Assembly (NCBI GenBank): GCA_035536915.1
Contig: DATLNE010000020.1
Span: 79,044 to 143,043, forward strand
DNA: 64,000 nucleotides
Source of the DNA: Acidimicrobiales bacterium
GTDB lineage: Bacteria > Actinomycetota > Acidimicrobiia > Acidimicrobiales > JAHWLA01
Direction: 5' to 3'
The notes under the pieces were generated by a model, which searched no databases, had not been told where the DNA came from, and worked only from the letters and a program-made list of their open reading frames with translations. The position numbers were made by a program, and so were the translations under genes. This document shows, piece after piece, positions 52,009 to 60,794 of this stretch (the first letter of the stretch is position 1; the number at the start of each line of letters is the position of its first letter).

Positions 52009-52060
52009 GGTCTTCTCCTCGCGGAACGAGGGCCGGCTCGCGGCCCCCGCGGCCTTGATT

Positions 52061-52843
52061 CTAAAGGGTGAACCGTCCTTCGGCACATGCGGTGACCCGG
52101 CCTCCGACCCGCACGTCGCCGTCGACCGCATGCACTTCGATGCGGCACGGCCTCCCGATCTCGTCGCCTTGTCGGATGGTGATGTCGACATCGGTGCCGA
52201 AGTGGCGTCGAGCCAGCACGCCGACGGGGCCCGCGGCCGAGCCCGTGCCCGGGTCCTCGGGGATGCCGATGTGAGGACCGAAGGCCCGCACGTGCACGGA
52301 GCGGTCGTCGAGGCGACGGAAGACGGTGAGCGTGGAGGCGCCGACCCCACCCGCCACGTTGCCGATCGCCGCCATGTCGGGCACCACTGCGTCGATGGCC
52401 TTGTCGGTGGCCACGTAGAGGTGGGTGGTGCCGCCCGCGGTGCCCTGCCAGGCGCCCACGGCATCGGGAAGGCGCAGCGCGACAATCGCCGGGGTGGGGT
52501 CGAGTTCCTCGAAGTCGGGGTCGGGTTGCGACATGACGGCGCCGTGCTCGTCGGCCTCGATCACCACGGTTGCCCCCGAGGTGGCTTGCGTCCACCGGCC
52601 AGGGCCCATCGTCCACGCCGTGCCTACCGAGGGGTGGCCTGCAAACGGCAACTCACCGGCGGGCGTGAAGATGCGCGCCTCGTAGCCGTCGTCGGACCTG
52701 GCGGTCACGAAGGTGGTCTCGCTCAGGTGCACTTCTCGGGCGATTGCCTGCATGGTCTCGGGCGGGCACGGGTCGAGGACCACGCAAAGGGCATTGCCGG
52801 CCAGCGGGCGGTCGGAGAACACGTCGACGATCCGATAGCGCAC
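52061..52843 (-). CDS. PhzF-family isomerase/epimerase-like protein
   Basis: A 260-residue PhzF/DapF-like fold protein. VDVFSDRPLAGNALCVVLD at the N-terminus, IFTPAGELPFAGHPSVGTAW and EDPGTGSAAGPVGVL are family motifs; the position of the catalytic Glu (E in LSETTFV) is kept. GTG at 52843 follows TACGTT (52850-52855) by 6 bases. Members other than PhzF have unknown metabolic roles; no phenazine genes are nearby. Confidence 0.88.
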   Translation of the reverse strand: MRYRIVDVFSDRPLAGNALCVVLDPCPPETMQAIAREVHLSETTFVTARSDDGYEARIFTPAGELPFAGHPSVGTAWTMGPGRWTQATSGATVVIEADEHGAVMSQPDPDFEELDPTPAIVALRLPDAVGAWQGTAGGTTHLYVATDKAIDAVVPDMAAIGNVAGGVGASTLTVFRRLDDRSVHVRAFGPHIGIPEDPGTGSAAGPVGVLARRHFGTDVDITIRQGDEIGRPCRIEVHAVDGDVRVGGRVTACAEGRFTL

Positions 52844-52872
52844 AAGCAGAACGTAGGCCGTACCATCCGCCT

Positions 52873-53688
52873 ATGGCCGAGGTCTTTTCCGTCGAGCGTG
52901 ATGCGCACGTCGCCACGCTTTGGCTCGACAACCCCGACAAACGCAACGCCATGGGGCCCGCATTCTGGGACGAGCTCCCCGTGGTCATGGACGAGTTGTC
53001 CGACGACGACGACGTGCGCGCCGTGGTCATCGCGGCCAAGGGGCCGGCCTTCACCGTGGGCCTCGACCTCAAGACCATGGGCTCGGCCGTGGTCGGGGGA
53101 GGCGATGGTGGGTCGCAGGCCGCAGGCGCCAAGCGGTTCCTGGGCAACGTCAAGCGGCTGCAGGGCGCCATCAGCGCAGTGGCCGACTGCCCCAAGCCCA
53201 CCATCGCCGCCGTGCACGGGTGGTGCATCGGCGGCGGGGTCGACCTCATCACCGCCGCCGACATCCGGCTGTGCTCGGCGGATGCCAAGTTCTCGGTACG
53301 GGAGACGAAGATCGCCATCGTGGCCGACCTCGGCACCCTGCAGCGCCTGCCCCGGGTGATTTCCAAAGGACATGTGGCCGAGCTCGCCTACACCGGCAAG
53401 GACGTTGACGCCGACCGTGCGCTGCGCATCGGGTTGGTCAACGACGTGCTGCCCGACGCCGAGTCGCTGCACAAGGCGGCGTACGACATGGCCGCCGAGA
53501 TCGCCGCCAACTCACCGCTGGTCGTGCAAGGGACCAAGCAGGTGCTGCGCGCCACCGAGGGACGCACGGTCGAAGAAGGGCTCGACTACGTCGGCGTGTG
53601 GAACGCCGCCCTCCTCCAGTCGAACGACCTGATGGAAGCCCTCACCGCCTTCATGGAGAAGCGCCCCCCCACCTTCACCGGCGAGTAA
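52873..53688 (+). CDS. Crotonase, dienoyl-CoA isomerase-like
   Basis: A 271-residue crotonase. GPAFTVGLDLKTM and HGWCIGGGVDLITAADIR give the CoA/oxyanion site; IVADLGTLQRLPRVI carries the Asp that marks delta(3,5)-delta(2,4)-dienoyl-CoA isomerases, and SVRETKI the Glu. It should shift double bonds of unsaturated acyl-CoA. ATG at 52873 follows TACCAT (52861-52866) by 6 bases. A nested hairpin ends the gene. Confidence 0.88.
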   Translation: MAEVFSVERDAHVATLWLDNPDKRNAMGPAFWDELPVVMDELSDDDDVRAVVIAAKGPAFTVGLDLKTMGSAVVGGGDGGSQAAGAKRFLGNVKRLQGAISAVADCPKPTIAAVHGWCIGGGVDLITAADIRLCSADAKFSVRETKIAIVADLGTLQRLPRVISKGHVAELAYTGKDVDADRALRIGLVNDVLPDAESLHKAAYDMAAEIAANSPLVVQGTKQVLRATEGRTVEEGLDYVGVWNAALLQSNDLMEALTAFMEKRPPTFTGE

Positions 53689-53708
53689 TGCCGCGGCGGC
53701 GGCCCCCG

Positions 53709-53763
53709 CCGAAGTTGCGTAGGAATCGCGCCGAAAACCGCGCCGTTCCGTACGCAACTTCGG
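53709..53763. terminator. Nested hairpin between convergent genes
   Basis: CCGAAGTTGCGTA (53709-53721) pairs perfectly with TACGCAACTTCGG (53751-53763). Inside, GGAA pairs with TTCC and GCGC with GCGC around CGAAAACC. It lies after the crotonase stop and just before the stop of the Cys-rich protein, so it can terminate both directions. Confidence 0.65.
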
Positions 53764-53764
53764 G

Positions 53765-54148
53765 TCAGTCGCGGCGTCGGCGGCGGAGCCGGGGCTTGCG
53801 GAAGATGCGGCGCCAGATGGGCGGCCGGTGCATCGCCGCCTCACGACGTTGCAGCTCCTCTTCGAGGATGGAGGGGCCGACGGCGTTGATGATCTCCTCG
53901 GCCTGGTCGAGCAGCGCGGCGGTCTGCTCGTCGAGCCGGGGAGGGTCGGCCGGCGCGGCCTTGCGGGCCAGGCTGCCCTGCGTCCATCCGGCGTCGAAGC
54001 CCCGCCGTTCGAACTTGGGGCATTCCGCCGGGCAGCGCCACGGTGCTTCCGGTGCCAAGTCGAGCCGGCACATGTGCACGGTGTCTCCGGACTTGTACGT
54101 CCGCGTCTCGTAATGCCGGCAGTCGTGGCGCATGGGCACGACCCCCAT
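53765..54148 (-). CDS. Cysteine-containing protein of unknown function
   Basis: A 127-residue protein. Its N-terminal 45 residues hold four Cys: MRHDCRHYETRTY, VHMCRLDLAP and RCPAECPKFERR, a likely metal site. The middle is helical (DEQTAALLDQAEEIINAV) and the end strongly basic (RRIFRKPRLRRRRRD). ATG at 54148 starts 1 base after the crotonase stop; ATG at 54133 with GGGGG upstream is possible. Family not recognised; coupled to the second crotonase. Confidence 0.65.
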   Translation of the reverse strand: MGVVPMRHDCRHYETRTYKSGDTVHMCRLDLAPEAPWRCPAECPKFERRGFDAGWTQGSLARKAAPADPPRLDEQTAALLDQAEEIINAVGPSILEEELQRREAAMHRPPIWRRIFRKPRLRRRRRD

Positions 54149-54149
54149 G

Positions 54150-54980
54150 CTACGGCCGACGCGATCCGTAATCTCCAAAAGGATCGTCGCGTTCGCGCAC
54201 CGCTTCGCGAAACCCGACTTCCTGCGCCTTGGCCACGAAATCGAGCCCCTCTTTGGTGTGGCGGGCGATGCCGTCGAACAAGGTGCCGATCATGCGGCTC
54301 GACGCCATGCCCATGTTCTCCGCCGTCTGGTTACACAGCAGCTTGAGCATCACGAGCTGCGTGGTGGGCACCTGCGCCATGCGCCGGGCGAAGGCCATGG
54401 CGTGGTCCTGCAACTGGTCGTCGGGCACCGTCTCGAGGATCAGCCCGGCCGCCGCAGCCTCGGGGGCGGGGATCTCGTCGCCGGTGAGCAGGTAGCGCTT
54501 GGCCTTCTCCAACCCCAGCCGGTACACCCACATGGCCGTGGTCGGCGTGCCCCACACCCGCGACGGCGGGTAGCCGAAGGAGGCGCCCTCGCCTGCGATC
54601 ACGATGTCGGCGCACAGCACCATGTCGGTGCCGCCCGCGATGCACCAGCCCTGCACGGCGGCGATGGTCGGCTTCGAGCAGTACCAGAGCTTCATGTAGG
54701 TGTCGACGAAGCGCCCGATCATCCGGTAGTCGCGCACCGAGTCCCAGTGCTGCTCGCCCGCCTGGGCCTCGGTCGACCAGTCGAGCCCGTAGCCGGCGCA
54801 GAAGGCCGGTCCTTCGGCGCGCAGCAGGATGACCCGCACCTCGTCGTCGGCGTCGGCCTCGTCGATCGCTGCCGCCAACTCGTCACGCAGGGCGGGCGTG
54901 ATGGTGTTGTACTCGGCTGCCCGGGTCAGGACGATCGATCGAACGCCGGCATCGGTCTCGGTTCGCAGGGTCGTCGGCAT
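54150..54980 (-). CDS. Enoyl-CoA hydratase/isomerase (crotonase) family
   Basis: A 276-residue crotonase. FCAGYGLDWS and AVQGWCIAGGTDMVLCADIV are the CoA/oxyanion segments; the position of one catalytic acid reads YPPSRVWGTPTT, so the exact reaction is unclear. ATG at 54980 follows TAGCGT by 6 bases. It differs from the crotonase at 52873 and is not a recent copy. Confidence 0.85.
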   Translation of the reverse strand: MPTTLRTETDAGVRSIVLTRAAEYNTITPALRDELAAAIDEADADDEVRVILLRAEGPAFCAGYGLDWSTEAQAGEQHWDSVRDYRMIGRFVDTYMKLWYCSKPTIAAVQGWCIAGGTDMVLCADIVIAGEGASFGYPPSRVWGTPTTAMWVYRLGLEKAKRYLLTGDEIPAPEAAAAGLILETVPDDQLQDHAMAFARRMAQVPTTQLVMLKLLCNQTAENMGMASSRMIGTLFDGIARHTKEGLDFVAKAQEVGFREAVRERDDPFGDYGSRRP

Positions 54981-55046
54981 GGGCGCACGCTAAACCTCCG
55001 CACGACGACGGGGACTTCTCCGCGCACTGCGGCGCACGCTGGGGCG

Positions 55047-55400
55047 GTGAACCGTCGCCGAGCCGTCGTGGTCGCAGCGTGCGCCGCCCTTGTGGCCACT
55101 CCGTTCCTCCTCGACGCTGCGCTCCCGGAAGCACGTCCGCCTGCCGGTGCCCAGCCGGGGGCGATGACAGCAGCGCGAGCCGTGTGCGGATCGCCACCGT
55201 GGGGGCGCGTCGGCCATCTCGAATGGGACAACCAGCGACCCGGGATCAAGGTGGTGTGCACGTGGCACTACTGGCGCGTCAACTGGCGGACGAACATTTC
55301 GTGCGCAGAAGGCTCGTGGAACGGACCGATCGGCTCGACAAACTGGGGCGCGATCACGCCTTGCGTCAGCCGACCGAACCCTCCATCTGCAGCTCGATGA
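55047..55400 (+). CDS. Small secreted Trp-rich protein, unknown function
   Basis: A 117-residue protein. A signal peptide is clear: basic NRRRAV then a hydrophobic run [20 protein letters not shown] and Ala-rich cleavage region. The mature part has about six Trp and paired Cys ([31 protein letters not shown]), suggesting a small disulfide-bonded exported domain. GTG at 55047 follows CACGCT by 6 bases. It overlaps the sufB 3' end by 35 bases. Not recognised. Confidence 0.6.
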   Translation: MNRRRAVVVAACAALVATPFLLDAALPEARPPAGAQPGAMTAARAVCGSPPWGRVGHLEWDNQRPGIKVVCTWHYWRVNWRTNISCAEGSWNGPIGSTNWGAITPCVSRPNPPSAAR

Positions 55401-56763
55401 GCCGGCTCCACTCCACGGCGTACTCCATGGGCAGGGTGCGGGTCACCGGCTCGATGAAGCCGTTGACGATCATGCTCATGGCCTGCTGCTCCGACAGGCC
55501 ACGCGACATCAGGTAGAAGAGTTGGTCGTCACCGACCTTCGAGACCGTGGCCTCATGGCCGATCTGGGCGTCCTTCGACTCGATCTCCATGTAGGGGTAG
55601 GTGTCGGAGCGGCTGTCCTGGTCGAGCAGCAAGGCGTCGCAGCGCACGAAGCTCTTGCAGTTCTGGGCGCCCTCCTCGACCTTGACCAGGCCGCGGTACG
55701 ACGTGCGCCCGCCGTCCTTGGAGATCGACTTCGACACGATGGTGGAGGTGGTTTCGGGAGCGGCGTGGACCATCTTGGCCCCGGCGTCCTGGTGTTGGCC
55801 TGCGCCTGCGTAGGCCACCGACAGCACCTCGCCCGAGGCCTTCGGCCCCATGAGGTAGACGGCCGGGTACTTCATCGTCAGCCGGGAGCCGATGTTGCCG
55901 TCGATCCACTCCATGTGGCCCTCGGCCTCGACCCGGGCCCGCTTGGTGACCAGGTTGAAGACGTTGTTCGACCAGTTCTGGATCGTCGTGTAGGTGCAGC
56001 GCCCGCCTTCCTTCACGATGATCTCGACCACGGCCGAGTGCAGCGAGTCGGAGGTGTAGACCGGCGCCGAGCAACCCTCGATGTAGTGAACCTGGGCGCC
56101 CTGGTCGACGATGATCAGGGTCCGCTCGAACTGGCCCATGTTCTCGGCGTTGATGCGGAAGTAGGCCTGCAGCGGCATCTCCACCTTCACGCCCGGGGGC
56201 ACGTAGATGAACGAGCCGCCCGACCACACCGCGGTGTTGAGGGCGGAGAACTTGTTGTCGTTCGACGGGATGACGCTGCCGAAGTAGGCCCGCACGATCT
56301 CCGGGTGCTCGCGGAGGGCGGTGTCCATGTCGGTGAAGATGACGCCCTGCTCCTCGAGGTCCTCACGGTTCTTGTGGTAGACGACCTCGGACTCGTACTG
56401 GGCGGTGACGCCGGCGAGGTACTTCCGCTCGGCCTCGGGAATGCCCAGCTTCTCGTAGGTCTCCTTGACCGAGTCGGGGAGCTGGTCCCACGAGCTGACC
56501 TGCTTCTCGGTGGGCTTGATGTAGTAGTAGATGTCGTCGAAGAAGATCTCCGACATGTCGCCGCCCCAGTTGGGCATGGGCCGCAGCTCGAAGTGGCGCA
56601 GGGCCTTGAGGCGCTTCTCCCGCATCCAGTCGGGCTCGCCCTTCATCCACGACATCTCCTTGACGATGTCGATGTTGAGCCCGCGCTTGGGCTTGAACAC
56701 GTAGTCCTCGACATCGCTCCAGCCGAGCTTGTAGCGACCGAGGTCGAGGTCCGTCGTGGTCAT
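55366..56763 (-). CDS. sufB: SufB Fe-S assembly scaffold protein
   Basis: A 465-residue scaffold on which Fe-S clusters form together with SufC and SufD. The core shows [40 protein letters not shown] with the conserved Cys, [18 protein letters not shown] and the C-terminal [23 protein letters not shown] at 56763 has AGGGAG upstream. An ATTTCTCCTACG half-operator, shared with the sufC locus, lies 44-55 bases upstream. It is separated from sufD by three other genes. Confidence 0.95.
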   Translation of the reverse strand: MTTTDLDLGRYKLGWSDVEDYVFKPKRGLNIDIVKEMSWMKGEPDWMREKRLKALRHFELRPMPNWGGDMSEIFFDDIYYYIKPTEKQVSSWDQLPDSVKETYEKLGIPEAERKYLAGVTAQYESEVVYHKNREDLEEQGVIFTDMDTALREHPEIVRAYFGSVIPSNDNKFSALNTAVWSGGSFIYVPPGVKVEMPLQAYFRINAENMGQFERTLIIVDQGAQVHYIEGCSAPVYTSDSLHSAVVEIIVKEGGRCTYTTIQNWSNNVFNLVTKRARVEAEGHMEWIDGNIGSRLTMKYPAVYLMGPKASGEVLSVAYAGAGQHQDAGAKMVHAAPETTSTIVSKSISKDGGRTSYRGLVKVEEGAQNCKSFVRCDALLLDQDSRSDTYPYMEIESKDAQIGHEATVSKVGDDQLFYLMSRGLSEQQAMSMIVNGFIEPVTRTLPMEYAVEWSRLIELQMEGSVG

Positions 56764-56806
56764 CGGTGATTCAACTCCCTGGTGAGGCGCAGGCCCCGGT
56801 GGCGGA

Positions 56807-56820
56807 ATTTCTCCTACGTA
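56807..56820 (-). promoter_or_regulatory. Suf half-operator upstream of sufB
   Basis: ATTTCTCCTACG is identical to the left half of the 26-base palindrome before sufC (40686), here followed by TAGATAGTAAC instead of the second arm. A TTGTTA/TACTAT-like promoter surrounds it on the minus strand. The gap 56764-56956 contains nothing else recognised. Confidence 0.5.
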
Positions 56821-56956
56821 GATAGTAACAATCCCTAAGTGGCTCATCATCCCGACCGGGCGTGCCGATGCATGGGGTGTGGGTAGTGCCACACTGGGGT
56901 TGACGTCCCAGCCGCCCGGGAACACCGATCGGCAAGCAGGCGTTGGAGTGGGAGAC

Positions 56957-57217
56957 ATGGAACACACGTTCAGCGAGATCGAGGCCTGGCGGGAATCTCT
57001 GCGAGGCGAGACCTACATCAGCCCCTCCCGAGCGCAGGACCGGCTGTTCACCCTCTGGGGCGGCCTGCAGGACACCCCTGCCGCCCGCCTGGTCGAGCAG
57101 TGGCTGACGTTGTCGATCTCCCGCGACCTGTTCTCGGGTGCGGAACTGATCGAGTTCCTCGACGAGCTCGAGGCCTACCTCAAGCTCCACCCCAGCACCT
57201 CCCCCGTCTCCCACTGA
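56957..57217 (+). CDS. Small helical protein of unknown function
   Basis: An 86-residue mostly helical acidic protein: [60 protein letters not shown]. No motif or membrane span. ATG at 56957 with GGGAG upstream; the longer frame from 56879 would cross the sufB promoter. Divergent from sufB. Third positions are G/C-rich, supporting a real gene. Confidence 0.6.
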   Translation: MEHTFSEIEAWRESLRGETYISPSRAQDRLFTLWGGLQDTPAARLVEQWLTLSISRDLFSGAELIEFLDELEAYLKLHPSTSPVSH

Positions 57218-57247
57218 CGCCTGGGCGGGGCGCGCATCCCGCGTAAC

Positions 57248-57269
57248 TGTCACACCCCCCGCGTACGCT
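57248..57269 (+). promoter_or_regulatory. TGTCACACCCC-type promoter of the methyltransferase gene
   Basis: TGTCACACCCC (57248-57258), five bases, TACGCT (57264-57269), seven bases, then the GTG at 57277. Geometry is the same, base for base, as at 19487-19516. Confidence 0.5.
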
Positions 57270-57276
57270 GATCCTC

Positions 57277-58689
57277 GTGACCGGGCGACGCCGAGCGACT
57301 GCCACCTCCGCCTTCGGGGTGAGCAAGCGGGAGAACCACGATGCCAGCGGGTTCTACGCGCGCTTCTCGCCGCCCGTGGTCTCCAAAGCCGAGATCGTCA
57401 GCCCGCCCGACCCCGCCTCGCTCGACCGCATCGTCTGCGGAGACGCCCGCTCCATGGACGACGTGGCCGACGGCTCGGTGGCCTTGGTCGTCACTTCCCC
57501 GCCGTATTTCGCAGGCAAGGAGTACGAGACCGCCCTCGGCTCCGGTTCGGTGCCTGCCTCCTACCTCGACTACCTCAAGATGCTCGAGGACGTCTTCGCC
57601 GAGTGCGTCCGCAAGCTGGAGTCAGGGGGACGCATCGCCGTCAACGTGGCCAACCTGGGACGCAAGCCCTACCGGTCGCTGGCCGCCGACGTCACCACCA
57701 TCCTGCAGGACCGCCTGGGCCTGCTGCTGCGAGGGGAAGTGGTGTGGCAGAAGGGCCGGGGGGCTACCGGCTCGTGTGCCTGGGGCTCGTTCCAGAACGC
57801 CTCCAACCCGGTGCTGCGCGACGTGACCGAACGGGTGGTCATCGCCGGCAAGCACCGCTTCAACCGGGCCATCTCCCGGGCGGAACGGGAGACGCAGGGC
57901 CTGCCGTCGGTGGTCACCATGAGCAAGGACGAGTTCATGGAAGCCACGCTCGACGTGTGGGAGCTGGCGCCTGAGAGTGCGGCCCGGGTCAACCACCCCG
58001 CGCCGTTCCCGGTGGAGCTGCCGTCGCGGCTGATCCACCTCTACACCTTCGAAAGCGACCTGGTGCTCGACCCGTTCATGGGCTCGGGCACCACCGCGGT
58101 GGCGGCCGTGCAGGCGGGCCGCCACTTCGTGGGCTACGACACCGACCCCGACTACGTGGCGCGGGCCGAGGCACGGGTGGCCGAGGCGCGGGCGGAAGTG
58201 GCGCCGGCGAGCGCCCGGGTGCCGGTGACCGTTCAGGCGGGTGCCGACGAGGGCTTCCAACAGCAGGCGATCCGCGAGGGGCGGGCGGCCCGTGAGGTGG
58301 CGGAGACCCTGCTGGAGGAGTGCGGGTTCACCGCCATCCGCAAGAACGTGAAGCTCGGCGGCGGGGCCGAGCTGAGCCTGGCCGCGGTCGCCGCCGACGG
58401 CTCGCGGTGGTACTTCGACGTGTGCGGTGCGTACAGCAGTTCGCGGCCCGGGCTGCGGCGCACCGAGACCGTCTACCGAGCGCTGGGGCGGCTGGCCGTG
58501 CTGCGCGAGCGCGACATCCCCGCCGACCGCATCGTGCTGCTCACCACCGACCTCCCGGCCAAGGGCTCGGTGGGCGAGCAGGCGCTGCGGGCCACGGAAG
58601 GCACGTTGTACCGGGCCGCCTTCGAGATGTTGTCGTCGGAATGCCACGAGCGGCTCTGCGACTTCGCTCGCGGCAGCACACCTCGGTAG
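57277..58689 (+). CDS. DNA methyltransferase (N4-cytosine/N6-adenine, beta class) with C-terminal extension
   Basis: A 470-residue amino-methyltransferase. Catalytic motif IV TSPPYF comes first and the AdoMet motif DPFMGSGTTAVAAVQAG later, the beta-class order typical of N4-cytosine or N6-adenine enzymes. Residues about 330-470 form an extra domain (VAETLLEECGFTAI, ELSLAAVAADGSRWYFDVCG) resembling a degenerate PD-(D/E)XK fold. GTG at 57277 follows a TACGCT -10 by 7 bases. It begins a three-gene locus with a possible nuclease and a C5 methyltransferase. Recognition sequence unknown. Confidence 0.88.
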   Translation: MTGRRRATATSAFGVSKRENHDASGFYARFSPPVVSKAEIVSPPDPASLDRIVCGDARSMDDVADGSVALVVTSPPYFAGKEYETALGSGSVPASYLDYLKMLEDVFAECVRKLESGGRIAVNVANLGRKPYRSLAADVTTILQDRLGLLLRGEVVWQKGRGATGSCAWGSFQNASNPVLRDVTERVVIAGKHRFNRAISRAERETQGLPSVVTMSKDEFMEATLDVWELAPESAARVNHPAPFPVELPSRLIHLYTFESDLVLDPFMGSGTTAVAAVQAGRHFVGYDTDPDYVARAEARVAEARAEVAPASARVPVTVQAGADEGFQQQAIREGRAAREVAETLLEECGFTAIRKNVKLGGGAELSLAAVAADGSRWYFDVCGAYSSSRPGLRRTETVYRALGRLAVLRERDIPADRIVLLTTDLPAKGSVGEQALRATEGTLYRAAFEMLSSECHERLCDFARGSTPR

Positions 58690-58695
58690 CAACCT

Positions 58696-59709
58696 GTGCC
58701 CGCGGCCCGCACGGAGGTGACCGAGCTGGTGACCGGGCTGGGCATGCTCGGGCGCTTCGACGACCCCGTCGCGGCGGTACAAGCCCGGCCGCCTGAGGTC
58801 GTCAACGTCGCCGACGACGTGTGGGAACGGCTGGCGGAGTCGGTCGGGGCCGCCGCCCACCGCCAGCACGTCTACGCGGCGTGGGCCAACGGCGGCGCCT
58901 TCCTGCGCGCCTCCGACGGCCTCCGGGGGCGACCACCGATACGCGTCGAGTGGAAGGGCAACCAGTTGGCGCCGGGCGACGAGGTGGTGCCCGCCGACCT
59001 GCGGGTCGACCACGTCTACCTCGTCAGTTGCAAGTACCTCTCCGACATCCTCCACAACGTCTCGCCCGCCCGCCTGTTCACCGACCTGTTGCGCGGCGGC
59101 CCCCGCTCCAACCGGGGCGACTGGTACGCCGAGGTGGCGCCCGACGCCTACCAGGAGGTCTACGCCGCCGTTCGGGCCGCCATGCCGGGCGACCTCGGGC
59201 TGCCGCCGTTCGTGGCCGACCTCACGCCTGCCCACCGGGTGACGCTGAAAGCGGTGCTGCCCGAGCGGCAGTGGCCGGTCGACGCCCTGCCCACAGCCAA
59301 GGCATGGTCGTGCGAGGTGGCTCGGGCCAGCGCCGCTCGATGGCGGGCCGCCCTCGGCAGCAAAGCCGAACAGGAGGCGCTGCTGTGGCGCCTGTTGCGC
59401 ATCGGATCGGCCCCGTACTTCGTGCTGGGCACGTCGAGCCAGGGCACGCTTCGGCTCCGCATCGCCACGCCGTGGGACTGGCGCCAGGCCTACGACCTCA
59501 AGCGCTTCGACGTCTCCGGCGACGAGGCGGGCCAACCCGTCGTGCGCTGGGAGGCGTCGGTGCGCGACCGGGCCACCGACGAGGTGCTGGCGGTGGCGGG
59601 CCACGTCGAGATCCGCTGGAGCCACGGCAAGTTCGGCAATCCCCCCGAAGCCAAGGTGTACCTCGACACCCCGCACCACCGGGTACCGGGATACATCACC
59701 GTGGCATGA
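58696..59709 (+). CDS. Unknown protein between two methyltransferases, candidate restriction nuclease
   Basis: A 337-residue protein I cannot assign to a family. Features compatible with a PD-(D/E)XK nuclease core are RVEWKGNQL (E85, K87), then D101 and D105 in PADLRVDHVYLV and the strand end SCK at 111-113. The rest is mixed alpha/beta (RIGSAPYFVLGTSSQGTLRL, VAGHVEIRWSHGKFG). GTG at 58696 lies 6 bases after the first methyltransferase; its stop overlaps the second (ATGA). Position between two modification enzymes is the main reason to suspect restriction. Confidence 0.55.
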   Translation: MPAARTEVTELVTGLGMLGRFDDPVAAVQARPPEVVNVADDVWERLAESVGAAAHRQHVYAAWANGGAFLRASDGLRGRPPIRVEWKGNQLAPGDEVVPADLRVDHVYLVSCKYLSDILHNVSPARLFTDLLRGGPRSNRGDWYAEVAPDAYQEVYAAVRAAMPGDLGLPPFVADLTPAHRVTLKAVLPERQWPVDALPTAKAWSCEVARASAARWRAALGSKAEQEALLWRLLRIGSAPYFVLGTSSQGTLRLRIATPWDWRQAYDLKRFDVSGDEAGQPVVRWEASVRDRATDEVLAVAGHVEIRWSHGKFGNPPEAKVYLDTPHHRVPGYITVA

Positions 59710-60794
59710 CCGGCCCGTACGCTTCGACCATGCAGCCGCCGCGCATGATCGACCTCTTCGCCGGGTGCGGAGGCATGACCGCGGGGTTCGTGGCGGCGGG
59801 CTTCGAACCGGTGCTGGCGGTCGAGTGGGAGTTGCCCGCGGCTGCCACCTACGCCGCCAACTACGGCGAGGAGCACGTCTTCTGGGGCGACATCGCCGAC
59901 CTCCCGGAAGATCGAATCCCCGAGGCCGACGTGGTCATCGGCGGCCCGCCGTGCCAGGGTTTTTCCAACCTGGGCAGCCGCAACCCCCGCGACCCCCGCA
60001 ACCGGCTGTGGCGGGAGTACGTGCGGGTGGTGAGCCGGGCCCGTCCTGCCGTGTTCGTCATCGAGAACGTGGCCCGCTTCCACTCCTCGCACGAGTTCTC
60101 CCTGCTGGAGGCCGAGGTGGCCGGCGGGGCATTGCGCGACTACCGCCTGGCCCATGCCGTGGTGAACGCCGCCGACTACGGCGTGCCCCAACGGCGGCTG
60201 CGCACGATCGTCGTCGGCAGCCGCATCGGCCAACCGTCGCTGCCGCCGGTCACCCACCGGCCTCGTGAGTGGGTCCCCGTGCGCAAGGCGTTGCGCCGGG
60301 TGCCGGCCGAGCCATTGGGTGCCGACCTGCCTGCTAGCCGTGACCTGTTCTTCGGCCGCCTGGTGCCGGGCTCGTTCAAATCGGCGGAGATCCACGTGGG
60401 GCGGCGGCCCACGCCCACATCGGCCGAGCGCTATCGGGCCATCCCCGAAGGCGGCAACCGTTTCGACCTGGCCCGGGAGCGTCCCGACCTGCTGCCGCCG
60501 TGCTGGCGCAACAAGCCGACGGGCACCACCGACGTCATGGGCAGGCTGTGGTGGGACGATCCGTCGGTCACCATCCGCACCGAGTTCTTCAAGCCCGAGA
60601 AGGGCCGCTACCTCCACCCCGCCGAGCACCGCCCCATCACCCACCTGGAAGCGGCGCGGCTGCAGACCTTCCCCGATGACTACCTGTGGTGCGGCAGCAA
60701 GGTGGCCATCGCCCGCCAGATCGGCAACGCCGTGCCCAGCCTGCTGGCCCGGCGCATCGCCGAGACGGTGGCCGAGCTCCTCGTCAAGGGTTGA
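59706..60794 (+). CDS. DNA (cytosine-5-)-methyltransferase
   Basis: A 362-residue C5-methyltransferase. Motif I DLFAGCGGMTAGFVAAGF, catalytic motif IV GGPPCQGFSNLGSRNPRDP, motif VI FVIENVARF, VIII QRRLRTIVVG and X IGNAVPSLLARRIAE are complete. ATG at 59706 overlaps the previous stop; ATG at 59730, 6 bases after a TACGCT -10, could be an internal leaderless start. It would protect one strand or site for the R-M locus. Convergent overlap of 11 bases with the VOC gene. Confidence 0.92.
   Translation: MTGPYASTMQPPRMIDLFAGCGGMTAGFVAAGFEPVLAVEWELPAAATYAANYGEEHVFWGDIADLPEDRIPEADVVIGGPPCQGFSNLGSRNPRDPRNRLWREYVRVVSRARPAVFVIENVARFHSSHEFSLLEAEVAGGALRDYRLAHAVVNAADYGVPQRRLRTIVVGSRIGQPSLPPVTHRPREWVPVRKALRRVPAEPLGADLPASRDLFFGRLVPGSFKSAEIHVGRRPTPTSAERYRAIPEGGNRFDLARERPDLLPPCWRNKPTGTTDVMGRLWWDDPSVTIRTEFFKPEKGRYLHPAEHRPITHLEAARLQTFPDDYLWCGSKVAIARQIGNAVPSLLARRIAETVAELLVKG

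Noticed and set aside
57622-59679. 685-codon minus-strand frame
   Set aside because: Antisense to two convincing methyltransferase-locus genes; low-complexity translation.
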